From NCBI GenBank assembly GCA_946615455.1, contig CAMOHN010000014.1, positions 1 through 12,310 of the forward strand: 12,310 nt of DNA. Direction: 5' to 3'. The DNA comes from an uncultured Bacteroidales bacterium. GTDB lineage: Bacteria > Bacteroidota > Bacteroidia > Bacteroidales > Paludibacteraceae. This document shows, piece by piece, positions 7,444-12,310 of this stretch (positions are counted from its first letter, which is position 1; each line of letters starts with the position of its first letter). The notes under the pieces were generated by a model. It did not search any database. It was not told the origin of the DNA and was given only the letters and a program-made list of their open reading frames with translations. A program made the position numbers and the translations under genes.

Positions 7444-8322
7444 TTAGAAGTATTTCACTGTCTCGCCTTGGATGGAAGTCAGCAGGTTATTCGCCAGACG
7501 GCTGGCACCAAAACGGAAACGGTCGTTACGTAACCACTCGTTGCCAAGCACTTGTTCCACGATGGTGTAGTGTGCTACGGCTTCGGCTGTGGTGCTTACG
7601 CCTCCGGCGGGTTTGAAGCCGACTATATCACCCGTGCGCTCATGCCAGTCGCGAATAGCACGGCACATCACATACGAGGCTTCAGGTGTTGCATTGACAC
7701 TAATCTTGCCCGTCGAGGTCTTCACAAAGTCAGCACCCGAAGCCATCGCCAAGATGGCAGCACGATAGATGTGCTGTGCCGATGGCAAGGCACCCGTCTC
7801 CAGAATGACTTTCAGGTGCGCTTGACCGATGGCGGCTTTGATTTCGCTGATCTCGTCAGCTACAGTTTCATAGTCACCCTCAACGAACTTACCTACAGGC
7901 AGCACGATGTCAATCTCGGTGGCACCGGCTTTGACTGCCATGGCAGCTTCGGCTATTTTGACTTCAAGGAAAGTCTGTGAGGCGGGGAAACCGCCAGCCA
8001 CGGCGGCTATGCCGACAGGGGCTGTCAGGTTCTGACGCACGGTCTCCACCAAGGCGGGATAGACACAAATGGCTGCCACATTCTTTAAGTCGGAGAACTG
8101 CTGTTCAAACTGATTGACCCGCTCTGCCATGATGCGTACTTTCTCTATGGTGTCATCCACACTGAGGGTGGTCAGGTCTATTTGATGAAGGCACTGTGCC
8201 CAAACTTGGCGGTTATTGTTGGCTTCTTGATGTTCGCTGAGCAGTTGCGCCGTTTCGGCTGCCACTTGCTCGTCGCTCATTGTAAAAGGATAAGCGGCAA
8301 AGAGTTGTTCAAACTTATTCAT
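7444..8322 (-). CDS. deoC: Deoxyribose-phosphate aldolase, 292 aa
   Basis: Catalyses the reversible cleavage of 2-deoxyribose 5-phosphate to glyceraldehyde 3-phosphate and acetaldehyde in the cytoplasm, the last step of deoxynucleoside catabolism. The class I aldolase core is clear: EIDIVLPVG with D138, ADFVKTSTGK with the Schiff-base lysine K201, and GFKPAGGVST with K237, the same Asp-Lys-Lys set as in the E. coli enzyme. About 45 residues precede the barrel, making it longer than the ~220-residue short form and nearer the ~260-residue class. The protein ends in ETVKYF; a C-terminal tyrosine takes part in catalysis in E. coli DeoC, and Y291 could do so here (inferred). It lies 13 bp after psd and 35 bp before the flavoprotein gene; no other deo gene is nearby and no internal promoter was seen. 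Confidence 0.95.
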   Translation of the reverse strand: MNKFEQLFAAYPFTMSDEQVAAETAQLLSEHQEANNNRQVWAQCLHQIDLTTLSVDDTIEKVRIMAERVNQFEQQFSDLKNVAAICVYPALVETVRQNLTAPVGIAAVAGGFPASQTFLEVKIAEAAMAVKAGATEIDIVLPVGKFVEGDYETVADEISEIKAAIGQAHLKVILETGALPSAQHIYRAAILAMASGADFVKTSTGKISVNATPEASYVMCRAIRDWHERTGDIVGFKPAGGVSTTAEAVAHYTIVEQVLGNEWLRNDRFRFGASRLANNLLTSIQGETVKYF

Positions 8323-8335
8323 ATTGTTTGTTTTG

Positions 8336-9004
8336 TTACGATTGGATTTTTCCTATGATAGTTTCGTTTCCGCTGACGGGGTCACCCAGTTCAACAAAAA
8401 TGTCTGTGTCCAAGGGCAGGTACATATCCACACGCGAGCCAAACTTGATGAAGCCTAACTGCTGGTTGCGTTTAGACTCCGTTCCGGGTTTGGCATAGGT
8501 GACGATACGGCGTGCCATGGCTCCGGCAATCTGGCGGACGGCAATCTGCTTGCCCGACGGCAGTTCAATAACCACCAGACTACGCTCGTTCTCTGTGGAA
8601 GATTTGGGCAGCCATGCCCCTTTGTGGCGACCTTTCTGATGACTGCTATGCAGCACCTTACCCTCGATGGGATACCAGTTAATATGCACATTAAAGGGCG
8701 ACATGAAAATACTTACTTGCAGGCGTTTGTCGTGAAAATACTCGTCCTCCATCACCGGTTCAATGACCACCACACGTCCATCGGCAGGAGCAATTAGAAA
8801 GTCAGGGTCGTCCACCTCAATAATGCGTTGGGGATTGCGGAAGAAATACGACAGAAACATCAGTGCCAGCACCGAAGCCAATAGCACCACAACCGCCAAC
8901 CAGGTCATGGTTGAACAAACAAAAATAATGATGTTGATAACAAGCAGAATAAGGGCAGTGACGATGAGCATTCTGTGCCCTTCGCGGTGGATACGCTGTC
9001 TCAT
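8336..9004 (-). CDS. psd: Phosphatidylserine decarboxylase proenzyme, short form, 222 aa
   Basis: Decarboxylates phosphatidylserine to phosphatidylethanolamine at the inner membrane after self-cleavage to a pyruvoyl enzyme. Two hydrophobic helices (about residues 12-55) are followed by family motifs: FFRNPQR, APADG (D75), MSPFNVHINW (H107) and KFGSRVD, where cleavage would fall between G189 and S190 to make the pyruvoyl group. The short length and G-S (rather than L-G-S-T) site fit the archaetidylserine/short bacterial Psd group. I choose the ATG at 9004 over the one at 9025: it overlaps the upstream stop as ATGA and has AAAGGAGA ending 7 nt upstream, a clear ribosome binding site. The gene for phosphatidylserine synthase, often next to psd in Bacteroides, is not in the window. 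Confidence 0.95.
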   Translation of the reverse strand: MRQRIHREGHRMLIVTALILLVINIIIFVCSTMTWLAVVVLLASVLALMFLSYFFRNPQRIIEVDDPDFLIAPADGRVVVIEPVMEDEYFHDKRLQVSIFMSPFNVHINWYPIEGKVLHSSHQKGRHKGAWLPKSSTENERSLVVIELPSGKQIAVRQIAGAMARRIVTYAKPGTESKRNQQLGFIKFGSRVDMYLPLDTDIFVELGDPVSGNETIIGKIQS

Positions 9005-9438
9005 ACGGTATCTCCTTTCTCCCATGCTTCGTAGGGGAACTGTGCCATCATCTCGGCAGCTTGATCCAAGCCTTGTTGTAATTTTTTCTCCAACATCATG
9101 CGGAACATAAAGGGGATATCGGCTTCTAAGGTCAGTTTCAGGCGGGTGTCACCCGGTGCCACCTCCTTCATCTGTATCCAGAAGAAGACTGCAACGGGAC
9201 TGTCTTCCACACCATACTTGACCACCTTGTTTTCTTCTTTATCCAAGATGCGGACACTCAACTTCTGCCCCAGTCCGTCCACTTTGATACGGATGCAGTC
9301 CGGCTCGATGTCCAACTCCTGCACCTTGTCTTGGGGAATCTTGTCCCGAACCCGTTCGAGGTTCTTCAGGTCACTCACCACCGCATAGACGCTTTTAGCA
9401 GAACTGGTGGTTTTGGAAATACAACTCTCGTATTTCAT
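9001..9438 (-). CDS. START-like (SRPBCC superfamily) protein, 145 aa
   Basis: Starts MKYESCISKT and has the usual layout of the polyketide-cyclase/START-like fold: an N-terminal strand, two short helices with a V-Y-A-V-V-S-D-L segment (about 18-25), a run of antiparallel strands, and a long C-terminal amphipathic helix (about 108-134, KKLQQGLDQAAEMMA). Such folds bind hydrophobic ligands in a central cavity; no specific ligand can be assigned, though coupling to psd makes a lipid conceivable. An ATG at 9600 in the same frame would lie inside comF and upstream of the promoter at 9485-9492, so the ATG at 9438 is preferred. Its TGA overlaps the psd ATG by 4 bp. First gene of the six-gene operon. 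Confidence 0.85.
   Translation of the reverse strand: MKYESCISKTTSSAKSVYAVVSDLKNLERVRDKIPQDKVQELDIEPDCIRIKVDGLGQKLSVRILDKEENKVVKYGVEDSPVAVFFWIQMKEVAPGDTRLKLTLEADIPFMFRMMLEKKLQQGLDQAAEMMAQFPYEAWEKGDTV
9011..9018 (-). promoter_or_regulatory. Shine-Dalgarno site deciding the psd start
   Basis: Minus-strand AAAGGAGA, with AGGAG ending 7 nt before the ATG at 9004. It lies within the end of the START-like gene. Clear SD sites are uncommon in this phylum; this one favours the 9004 start and translational coupling. Confidence 0.6.
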
Positions 9439-9484
9439 AATCGGTATAGTAACAAGTTGTTTTGGTTTCAACGATTTAATGCCG

Positions 9485-9519
9485 CAAAGATACATGCTTT
9501 CCTCGTATTGACCAACAAA
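9485..9519 (-). promoter_or_regulatory. Bacteroidota-type promoter for the START-like/psd/deoC/flavoprotein/DUF1294/antiporter operon
   Basis: Minus-strand TATCTTTG at 9485-9492 is an exact -7 box. Upstream, TTGG (9512-9515, 19-bp spacing) or TTTG (9516-9519, 23-bp spacing) can serve as the -33 box. The resulting leader to the ATG at 9438 would be about 40 nt. It lies just after the comF stop, so the operon has its own start signal. Confidence 0.7.
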
Positions 9520-9538
9520 AGCCTGTAAAAATATGTTT

Positions 9539-10270
9539 TTACCTTGGCTGGGCAAGTGCAAAGACGCTGATTCGGGCACCTCGAAACGCCCGCATGGCAT
9601 CCATACACGCTCTCATAGTGCTGCCTGTGGTGATGACATCGTCCACCAAGAGAATGTGCTTGCGATAGAGTTCCTCGGGGTGATTGACGGCAAAAATGCC
9701 TTCTACATTGCGGGCACGTTCATTGCCGCGAATGCGAGCCTGTTGAGGATTGTTTCGCATACGGGTGAGGTGCTCGATATCATAGGGGATTTTGGTCACA
9801 TCACTCAATCCGCGCGCTATGTATTCGGACTGATTATAGCCTCGCTGCCTAAATCGTCGCGGGTGCAGGGGAACGGGCATAATCACATCGACCGTGTCGA
9901 AAAAGTCGGTTGGCAATGCCTCTTTGGCAGCCTGAAGAGCAAGGTCGTATGCCAACTCGGGTGTGCGAAAATACTTGAAAGCATACACCAATCGGTTGAC
10001 ATGCTCTGCCTTATCATAGAACAAGAAACAGGCACCGCGCTCGAACTGCGGATGGGTATAGAACATATCTTCGGTGCGATTACCACGCAGATGAAACTGC
10101 TCGGTGCGCTCCAACCGGTGCAAACAACGCGGACACAAGGCATGCCCTGCTTCGTTGAGCAAAGGGCTCTCGGTCACCGTGCCACACAGCACACAGCGCA
10201 TAGGCGACAAGACTGCGCCCAACGATTGGGCACAGCGCACAAATAAAGAAGATAACCATGCTTTTGACAT
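9539..10270 (-). CDS. comF: ComF family phosphoribosyltransferase-fold protein, 243 aa
   Basis: ComF-type proteins belong to the type I PRTase fold and act in the cytoplasm during uptake or handling of single-stranded DNA in competence; the molecular role is not firmly settled. An N-terminal zinc-finger-like double C-x2-C (C26, C29, C46, C49) precedes the domain core: VPLHPRRFRQRGYNQSEYIA (133-152), then RMRNNPQQARIRGNERARN (170-188), then the PRPP-binding loop ILLVDDVITTGST (206-218), all in normal order and length. The start at 10270 is set by a strong AGGAGGT site 4 nt upstream. It lies 19 nt after the 3' end of tRNA-Ser, so it is probably expressed from the tRNA transcript. No other competence gene is in the window. 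Confidence 0.92.
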   Translation of the reverse strand: MSKAWLSSLFVRCAQSLGAVLSPMRCVLCGTVTESPLLNEAGHALCPRCLHRLERTEQFHLRGNRTEDMFYTHPQFERGACFLFYDKAEHVNRLVYAFKYFRTPELAYDLALQAAKEALPTDFFDTVDVIMPVPLHPRRFRQRGYNQSEYIARGLSDVTKIPYDIEHLTRMRNNPQQARIRGNERARNVEGIFAVNHPEELYRKHILLVDDVITTGSTMRACMDAMRAFRGARISVFALAQPR

Positions 10271-10274
10271 AGTT

Positions 10275-10281
10275 ACCTCCT
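10275..10281 (-). promoter_or_regulatory. Strong Shine-Dalgarno site for comF
   Basis: Minus-strand AGGAGGT, 4 nt before the ATG at 10270 and inside the 19-nt gap after tRNA-Ser. This is a perfect anti-16S match, unusual in Bacteroidota, where leaders are normally A-rich without an SD. It would remain attached to the comF message after tRNA 3' end processing. Confidence 0.65.
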
Positions 10282-10289
10282 GCTCGTTG

Positions 10290-10374
10290 CGGAAAGAGAG
10301 GGATTCGAACCCCCGGACCCGTTAAGGTCAACGGTTTTCAAGACCGCCGCGATCGACCACTCCGCCATCTTTCC
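10290..10374 (-). tRNA. tRNA-Ser (anticodon UGA)
   Basis: 85-nt cloverleaf on the minus strand. The 7-bp acceptor stem is GGAAAGA (5') with TCTTTCC (3') and discriminator G; the anticodon loop CTTGAAA gives anticodon TGA (complement at 10338-10340). A long class II variable arm with a GACC/GGTC stem and the T loop TTCGAAT are present. The long arm and G discriminator confirm a serine tRNA reading UCA and related codons. The 3' CCA is not encoded. No TAnnTTTG promoter is visible between 10375 and 10455, so it may be transcribed by read-through from the promoter at 10729-10758. Confidence 0.96.
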
Positions 10375-10455
10375 TCAAAAAGAGGGAATGCTTTCAGAAA
10401 AAACAAACCCTCGTTTACGTTAGGTTGACAAAGAGAAAAGAAAAAGCATCTGAAA

Positions 10456-10659
10456 TTATTCAGCAGCCTCTTCAACTACCTCAGCTGCAGCCTCTTCAAC
10501 TACCTCTGCGGGAGCCTCTTCAACGACAGCTTCTTCCTGAGCCTCAACTACCTCAACAGCAGCGGGAGCCTCTTCGGTGCAAGCTTCGGTCTTAGCCTCT
10601 TTCTTACCGCAGCTCATAGCGCACAGAGCGATAGCGGCAACAAACAGAATTTTTTTCAT
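10456..10659 (-). CDS. Tiny acidic repeat lipoprotein, 67 aa
   Basis: MKKILFVAAIALCAMSCGKK is a lipoprotein signal with lipobox C-A-M-S-C and predicted lipidated C17. The mature 50 residues are almost entirely Glu, Ala and Val, with repeats of the type E-V-V-E-E-A-x-A at the end, and one further cysteine (C27). Such low-complexity tails are likely extended or coiled-coil-like; no catalytic motif is present and I cannot assign a function. It has its own consensus promoter (10729-10758) and an AT-rich leader, so it is likely real and well expressed. The repeats match a 24-bp DNA repeat, so copy number may vary between strains. Downstream lie tRNA-Ser and comF with no clear terminator between. 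Confidence 0.8.
   Translation of the reverse strand: MKKILFVAAIALCAMSCGKKEAKTEACTEEAPAAVEVVEAQEEAVVEEAPAEVVEEAAAEVVEEAAE
10463..10530 (-). repeat. 24-bp tandem repeat inside the acidic lipoprotein gene
   Basis: The plus-strand unit GCAGCCTCTTCAACTACCTC occurs exactly at 10463-10482 and 10487-10506, and its core AGCCTCTTCAAC recurs at 10465, 10489 and 10513, a strict 24-bp period (8 codons). The third copy is degenerate. The period keeps the reading frame, so gain or loss of a unit would lengthen or shorten the protein without breaking it. Confidence 0.85.
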
Positions 10660-10728
10660 ACCAAAAAAACTAGTTTAAATGGTTAATTATATTGATGTTT
10701 TCCGAGTATCGATGCTCAAAAAACGGCG

Positions 10729-10758
10729 CAAAAGTAAGGCGTTTTTTTAATACACAAA
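10729..10758 (-). promoter_or_regulatory. Bacteroidota-type promoter for the acidic lipoprotein (and possibly tRNA-Ser/comF)
   Basis: Minus-strand TACTTTTG at 10729-10736 is an exact -7 box and TTTG at 10755-10758 a -33 box, with 18-bp spacing. The leader to the ATG at 10659 is about 65 nt and A/T-rich. It lies within 33 bp of the divergent -7 box at 10769-10776, so the two promoters face away from each other across a poly-A/T stretch. Confidence 0.7.
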
Positions 10759-10768
10759 AAAAATAATC

Positions 10769-10776
10769 TATTTTTG
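10769..10776 (+). promoter_or_regulatory. Probable Bacteroidota-type promoter (-7 box) for the PASTA gene
   Basis: TATTTTTG matches TAnnTTTG. The upstream region is a T/A run (10742-10768) without a clean TTTG -33 box, so this promoter is less certain than the others. A leader of about 45 nt to the ATG at 10829 would follow. Confidence 0.5.
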
Positions 10777-10828
10777 CCCCAAAAATATAGTGGATTACCC
10801 TTTTTATGAACCTTTTTGAAATGTTCGT

Positions 10829-11662
10829 ATGGCAAAAATGAAGTCTTTTGCTTCGTCTCCACGCCCATGGTGGAAGGTGGTGTTACTGAACTTGTTGATT
10901 GCAATAGTCCTTGTGGTGGTGCTGTTGGTGGTGCTACGCCGGTGGTTGAACAGCTACACCGAGCACGGCATCGAGACCGAGGTTCCGCAGGTGACCGGTT
11001 TGACCCTTGCAGAGGCGGACATACTGCTATCGGGCAGTCACATGCGTGTGGAGGTGATTGACTCCACCTATTCATCCAAAGTGCCGTTGGGCACTATTGT
11101 TGAGCAGAATCCGGCACCGGAGAGTCATGCCAAGCGTGGCAGAACGGTCTATGTCATCATGAACGCTCGCCAGCGTCGTCAGGTGGCTCTTCCCGACCTT
11201 ATCGATGTGACCTATCGGCAGGCACAGAGTACTCTGCGTCAAGTGGGGTTGGGCGTATGCGAGGTGCGTTATGAGCCGTCCGCCTACCGTGACTTGGTGT
11301 TGGATGTACAGAGTCCTGACAGCCTCACCATAGCCGCCGGCACATTGCTGACCGAAGGCACACAGGTGGTCTTGGTCGTTGGACAAGGGTTAGGTACCGA
11401 ACAAGTGGCAGTGCCCGACTTGGCAGGTCTGGGTCTGTCCGACGCGCGTTCACTGCTGCTCGCCACACACCTGACCATGGGAGCATTCACCTACGATGTA
11501 CAGCCCGACTCGACCAACGAAGCCGACTACCGCGTCTATAACCAGTCGCCAGAAAGCGGCACCAAGTTGCGCGAAGGGCAATCGGTCAATGTATGGCTTT
11601 CCACCGATATGGAAAAAGCCGCCACCGTCAAAACGGACGATACGGAAGAAGAGTTTTTCTAA
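10829..11662 (+). CDS. Membrane-anchored PASTA-domain protein without kinase, 277 aa
   Basis: A short basic cytoplasmic N-terminus is followed by one hydrophobic helix (about 17-36, VVLLNLLIAIVLVVVLLVVL) and a periplasmic part made of three PASTA domains. Each opens with a V-P or L-P strand plus 'G-x-T/S-x-x-x-A' helix: VPQVTGLTLAEA (52-63), LPDLIDVTYRQA (121-132) and VPDLAGLGLSDA (195-206). The first and third contain the Q-N-P/Q-S-P turn, the second has Q-S-P at 161-163. PASTA domains bind peptidoglycan fragments or beta-lactams in Ser/Thr kinases and PBPs; here no kinase or transpeptidase is attached, so a wall-binding or scaffold role is inferred. The tail (264-277) is acidic. It lies 21 bp upstream of the rluD-like gene, a pairing common in Bacteroidales. 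An alternative ATG at 10838 would remove three residues. Confidence 0.9.
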   Translation: MAKMKSFASSPRPWWKVVLLNLLIAIVLVVVLLVVLRRWLNSYTEHGIETEVPQVTGLTLAEADILLSGSHMRVEVIDSTYSSKVPLGTIVEQNPAPESHAKRGRTVYVIMNARQRRQVALPDLIDVTYRQAQSTLRQVGLGVCEVRYEPSAYRDLVLDVQSPDSLTIAAGTLLTEGTQVVLVVGQGLGTEQVAVPDLAGLGLSDARSLLLATHLTMGAFTYDVQPDSTNEADYRVYNQSPESGTKLREGQSVNVWLSTDMEKAATVKTDDTEEEFF

Positions 11663-11683
11663 TCCCCGTTGCTCAATCAGCCT

Positions 11684-12310
11684 ATGCCAACCAACATACC
11701 ATCCGAGCAAGAAGAAGAGTTGTGGGAGCGTCTGCGCCTTGAAGTGGACAAAGGTCAGTCGCCTCTACGGGTGGACAAGTACCTGACCGAGCACATGGCA
11801 GGCACCTCGCGTAACCGTATTCAGTCGGCTGCCGATGCCGGACATGTCTGGGTGAACGGGCATCCCGTCAGCAGCAACTACAAGGTCAAGCCTTTGGATG
11901 TCATACAGGTTCTGTTGGATCACGAACCGCACGATTTCACCATCACGCCCGAGAATATCCCCTTGGATATAGTGTATGAAGACGACGATGTACTGGTCAT
12001 CAACAAAGACCCCGGACTGGTGGTTCACCCCGGGCATGGCAACTATGAGCACACGCTCTTGCACGCCCTTGCCTATCACTTTGCACAAACAGGCAACGCA
12101 TTGGATATCAACGACCCGAACATCGGCTTGGTACACCGTATAGACAAGGACACCTCAGGACTGCTGCTCATAGCCAAAACGCCGGAAGCCAAGACCAACT
12201 TGGGCTGGCAGTTCTTCAATCACACGACCCTACGCACCTACCAAGCCCTCGTATGGGGCACTTTTTCTGACTCCGAAGGAACAGTGGAAGGAGCATTGGC
12301 ACGCGACACA
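11684..12310 (+). CDS. rluD: RluD-type 23S rRNA pseudouridine synthase (partial, runs off right edge)
   Basis: 209 codons are open to the window end with no stop. An S4 RNA-binding domain (about residues 27-85: LRVDKYL, SRNRIQSAADAGHVWVNG) precedes the RluA-family catalytic core with VINKDPGLVVHPG (105-117) and the signature GLVHRIDKDTSGLLL (148-162), where D154 is the nucleophilic aspartate that isomerises uridine in RNA. RluD normally modifies positions 1911, 1915 and 1917 (E. coli numbering) in helix 69 of 23S rRNA, which supports ribosome assembly. The S4 plus RluA layout fits RluD or RluC; RluD is favoured by the context after a PASTA gene, but the paralogue cannot be settled from the half present. 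It is co-transcribed with the PASTA gene 21 bp upstream. Confidence 0.88.
   Translation, partial: MPTNIPSEQEEELWERLRLEVDKGQSPLRVDKYLTEHMAGTSRNRIQSAADAGHVWVNGHPVSSNYKVKPLDVIQVLLDHEPHDFTITPENIPLDIVYEDDDVLVINKDPGLVVHPGHGNYEHTLLHALAYHFAQTGNALDINDPNIGLVHRIDKDTSGLLLIAKTPEAKTNLGWQFFNHTTLRTYQALVWGTFSDSEGTVEGALARDT

Noticed and set aside
9005..9025. ATG at 9025 as the psd start
   Set aside because: The ATG at 9004 has a well-spaced SD and an ATGA overlap with the upstream stop; the extra seven residues just translate the SD region.
9439..9600. Start at 9600 for the START-like protein (199 aa)
   Set aside because: It would overlap the end of comF and include the promoter at 9485-9519; family members begin at the MKYES position.
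10373..10385. CCTC-AAAAA-GAGG mini-hairpin at the tRNA 5' end
   Set aside because: Four base pairs only and overlapping the mature tRNA 5' end; too weak to call.
10388..10449. Inverted repeat ATGCTTT / AAAGCAT as a terminator after the acidic lipoprotein
   Set aside because: Only 7 bp, with a 48-nt loop and no T-run directly after the second arm; likely chance in an A/T-rich stretch.
1..12310. Mobile elements, CRISPR array, phage or toxin-antitoxin genes
   Set aside because: No terminal inverted repeats, transposase or integrase motifs, spaced repeats or paired small genes were seen; apart from one 24-bp coding repeat the window is non-repetitive.

Overview
The window looks like a core, non-mobile chromosomal segment of a member of the Bacteroidales (phylum Bacteroidota), with an estimated GC near 50%. 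Six intergenic sites match the Bacteroidota housekeeping promoter (-7 box TAnnTTTG, with a TTTG- or TTG-like -33 box about 18-22 bp upstream). Most leaders are A/T-rich and lack Shine-Dalgarno sites. The gene content also fits: a golvesin-domain amidase of the kind often labelled 'xanthan lyase' in this group, a fused NfnA/NfnB-like flavoprotein, a kinase-less PASTA protein next to rluD, and Psd, ComF and START-like proteins. Genus and family cannot be fixed from this sequence.

Layout. (1) 1-1415, minus: 5' part of an exported amidase-fold protein that runs off the left edge; it shares a 120-bp promoter region with a divergent gene. (2) 1536-2468 and 2565-3074, plus: an unrecognised cysteine-rich lipoprotein, then a small outer-membrane beta-barrel protein with a near-perfect promoter. 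(3) 9438 down to 3082, minus: six tightly packed genes, START-like protein, psd, deoC, fused NfnAB/GltD-like flavoprotein, DUF1294-like membrane protein and CPA2-type antiporter. Gaps are a 4-bp overlap, then 13, 35, 21 and 1 bp, and the only good promoter seen is ahead of the first gene, so one operon is likely. (4) 10736 down to 9539, minus: a tiny acidic repeat lipoprotein, tRNA-Ser(UGA) and comF, possibly on one transcript. (5) 10769 to the right edge, plus: PASTA protein and the 5' part of an RluD-type pseudouridine synthase, transcribed divergently from block 4.

How the genes fit together. Block 3 mixes membrane lipid synthesis (psd), deoxynucleoside breakdown (deoC), pyridine nucleotide/ferredoxin redox chemistry and cation/proton exchange; no single pathway joins them, so it reads as a housekeeping operon. 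The amidase-like and PASTA proteins both point to the cell wall but are about 9 kb apart.

No CRISPR array, insertion sequence, integrase, phage gene or toxin-antitoxin pair was seen, and no stretch longer than about 170 bp lacks a gene. I did not find a clearly new multi-gene system. The best leads are the antiporter lacking the usual ion-binding aspartates, the golvesin domain inserted in an amidase fold, the lipoprotein/tRNA-Ser/comF arrangement, and the histidine-rich DUF1294 variant.
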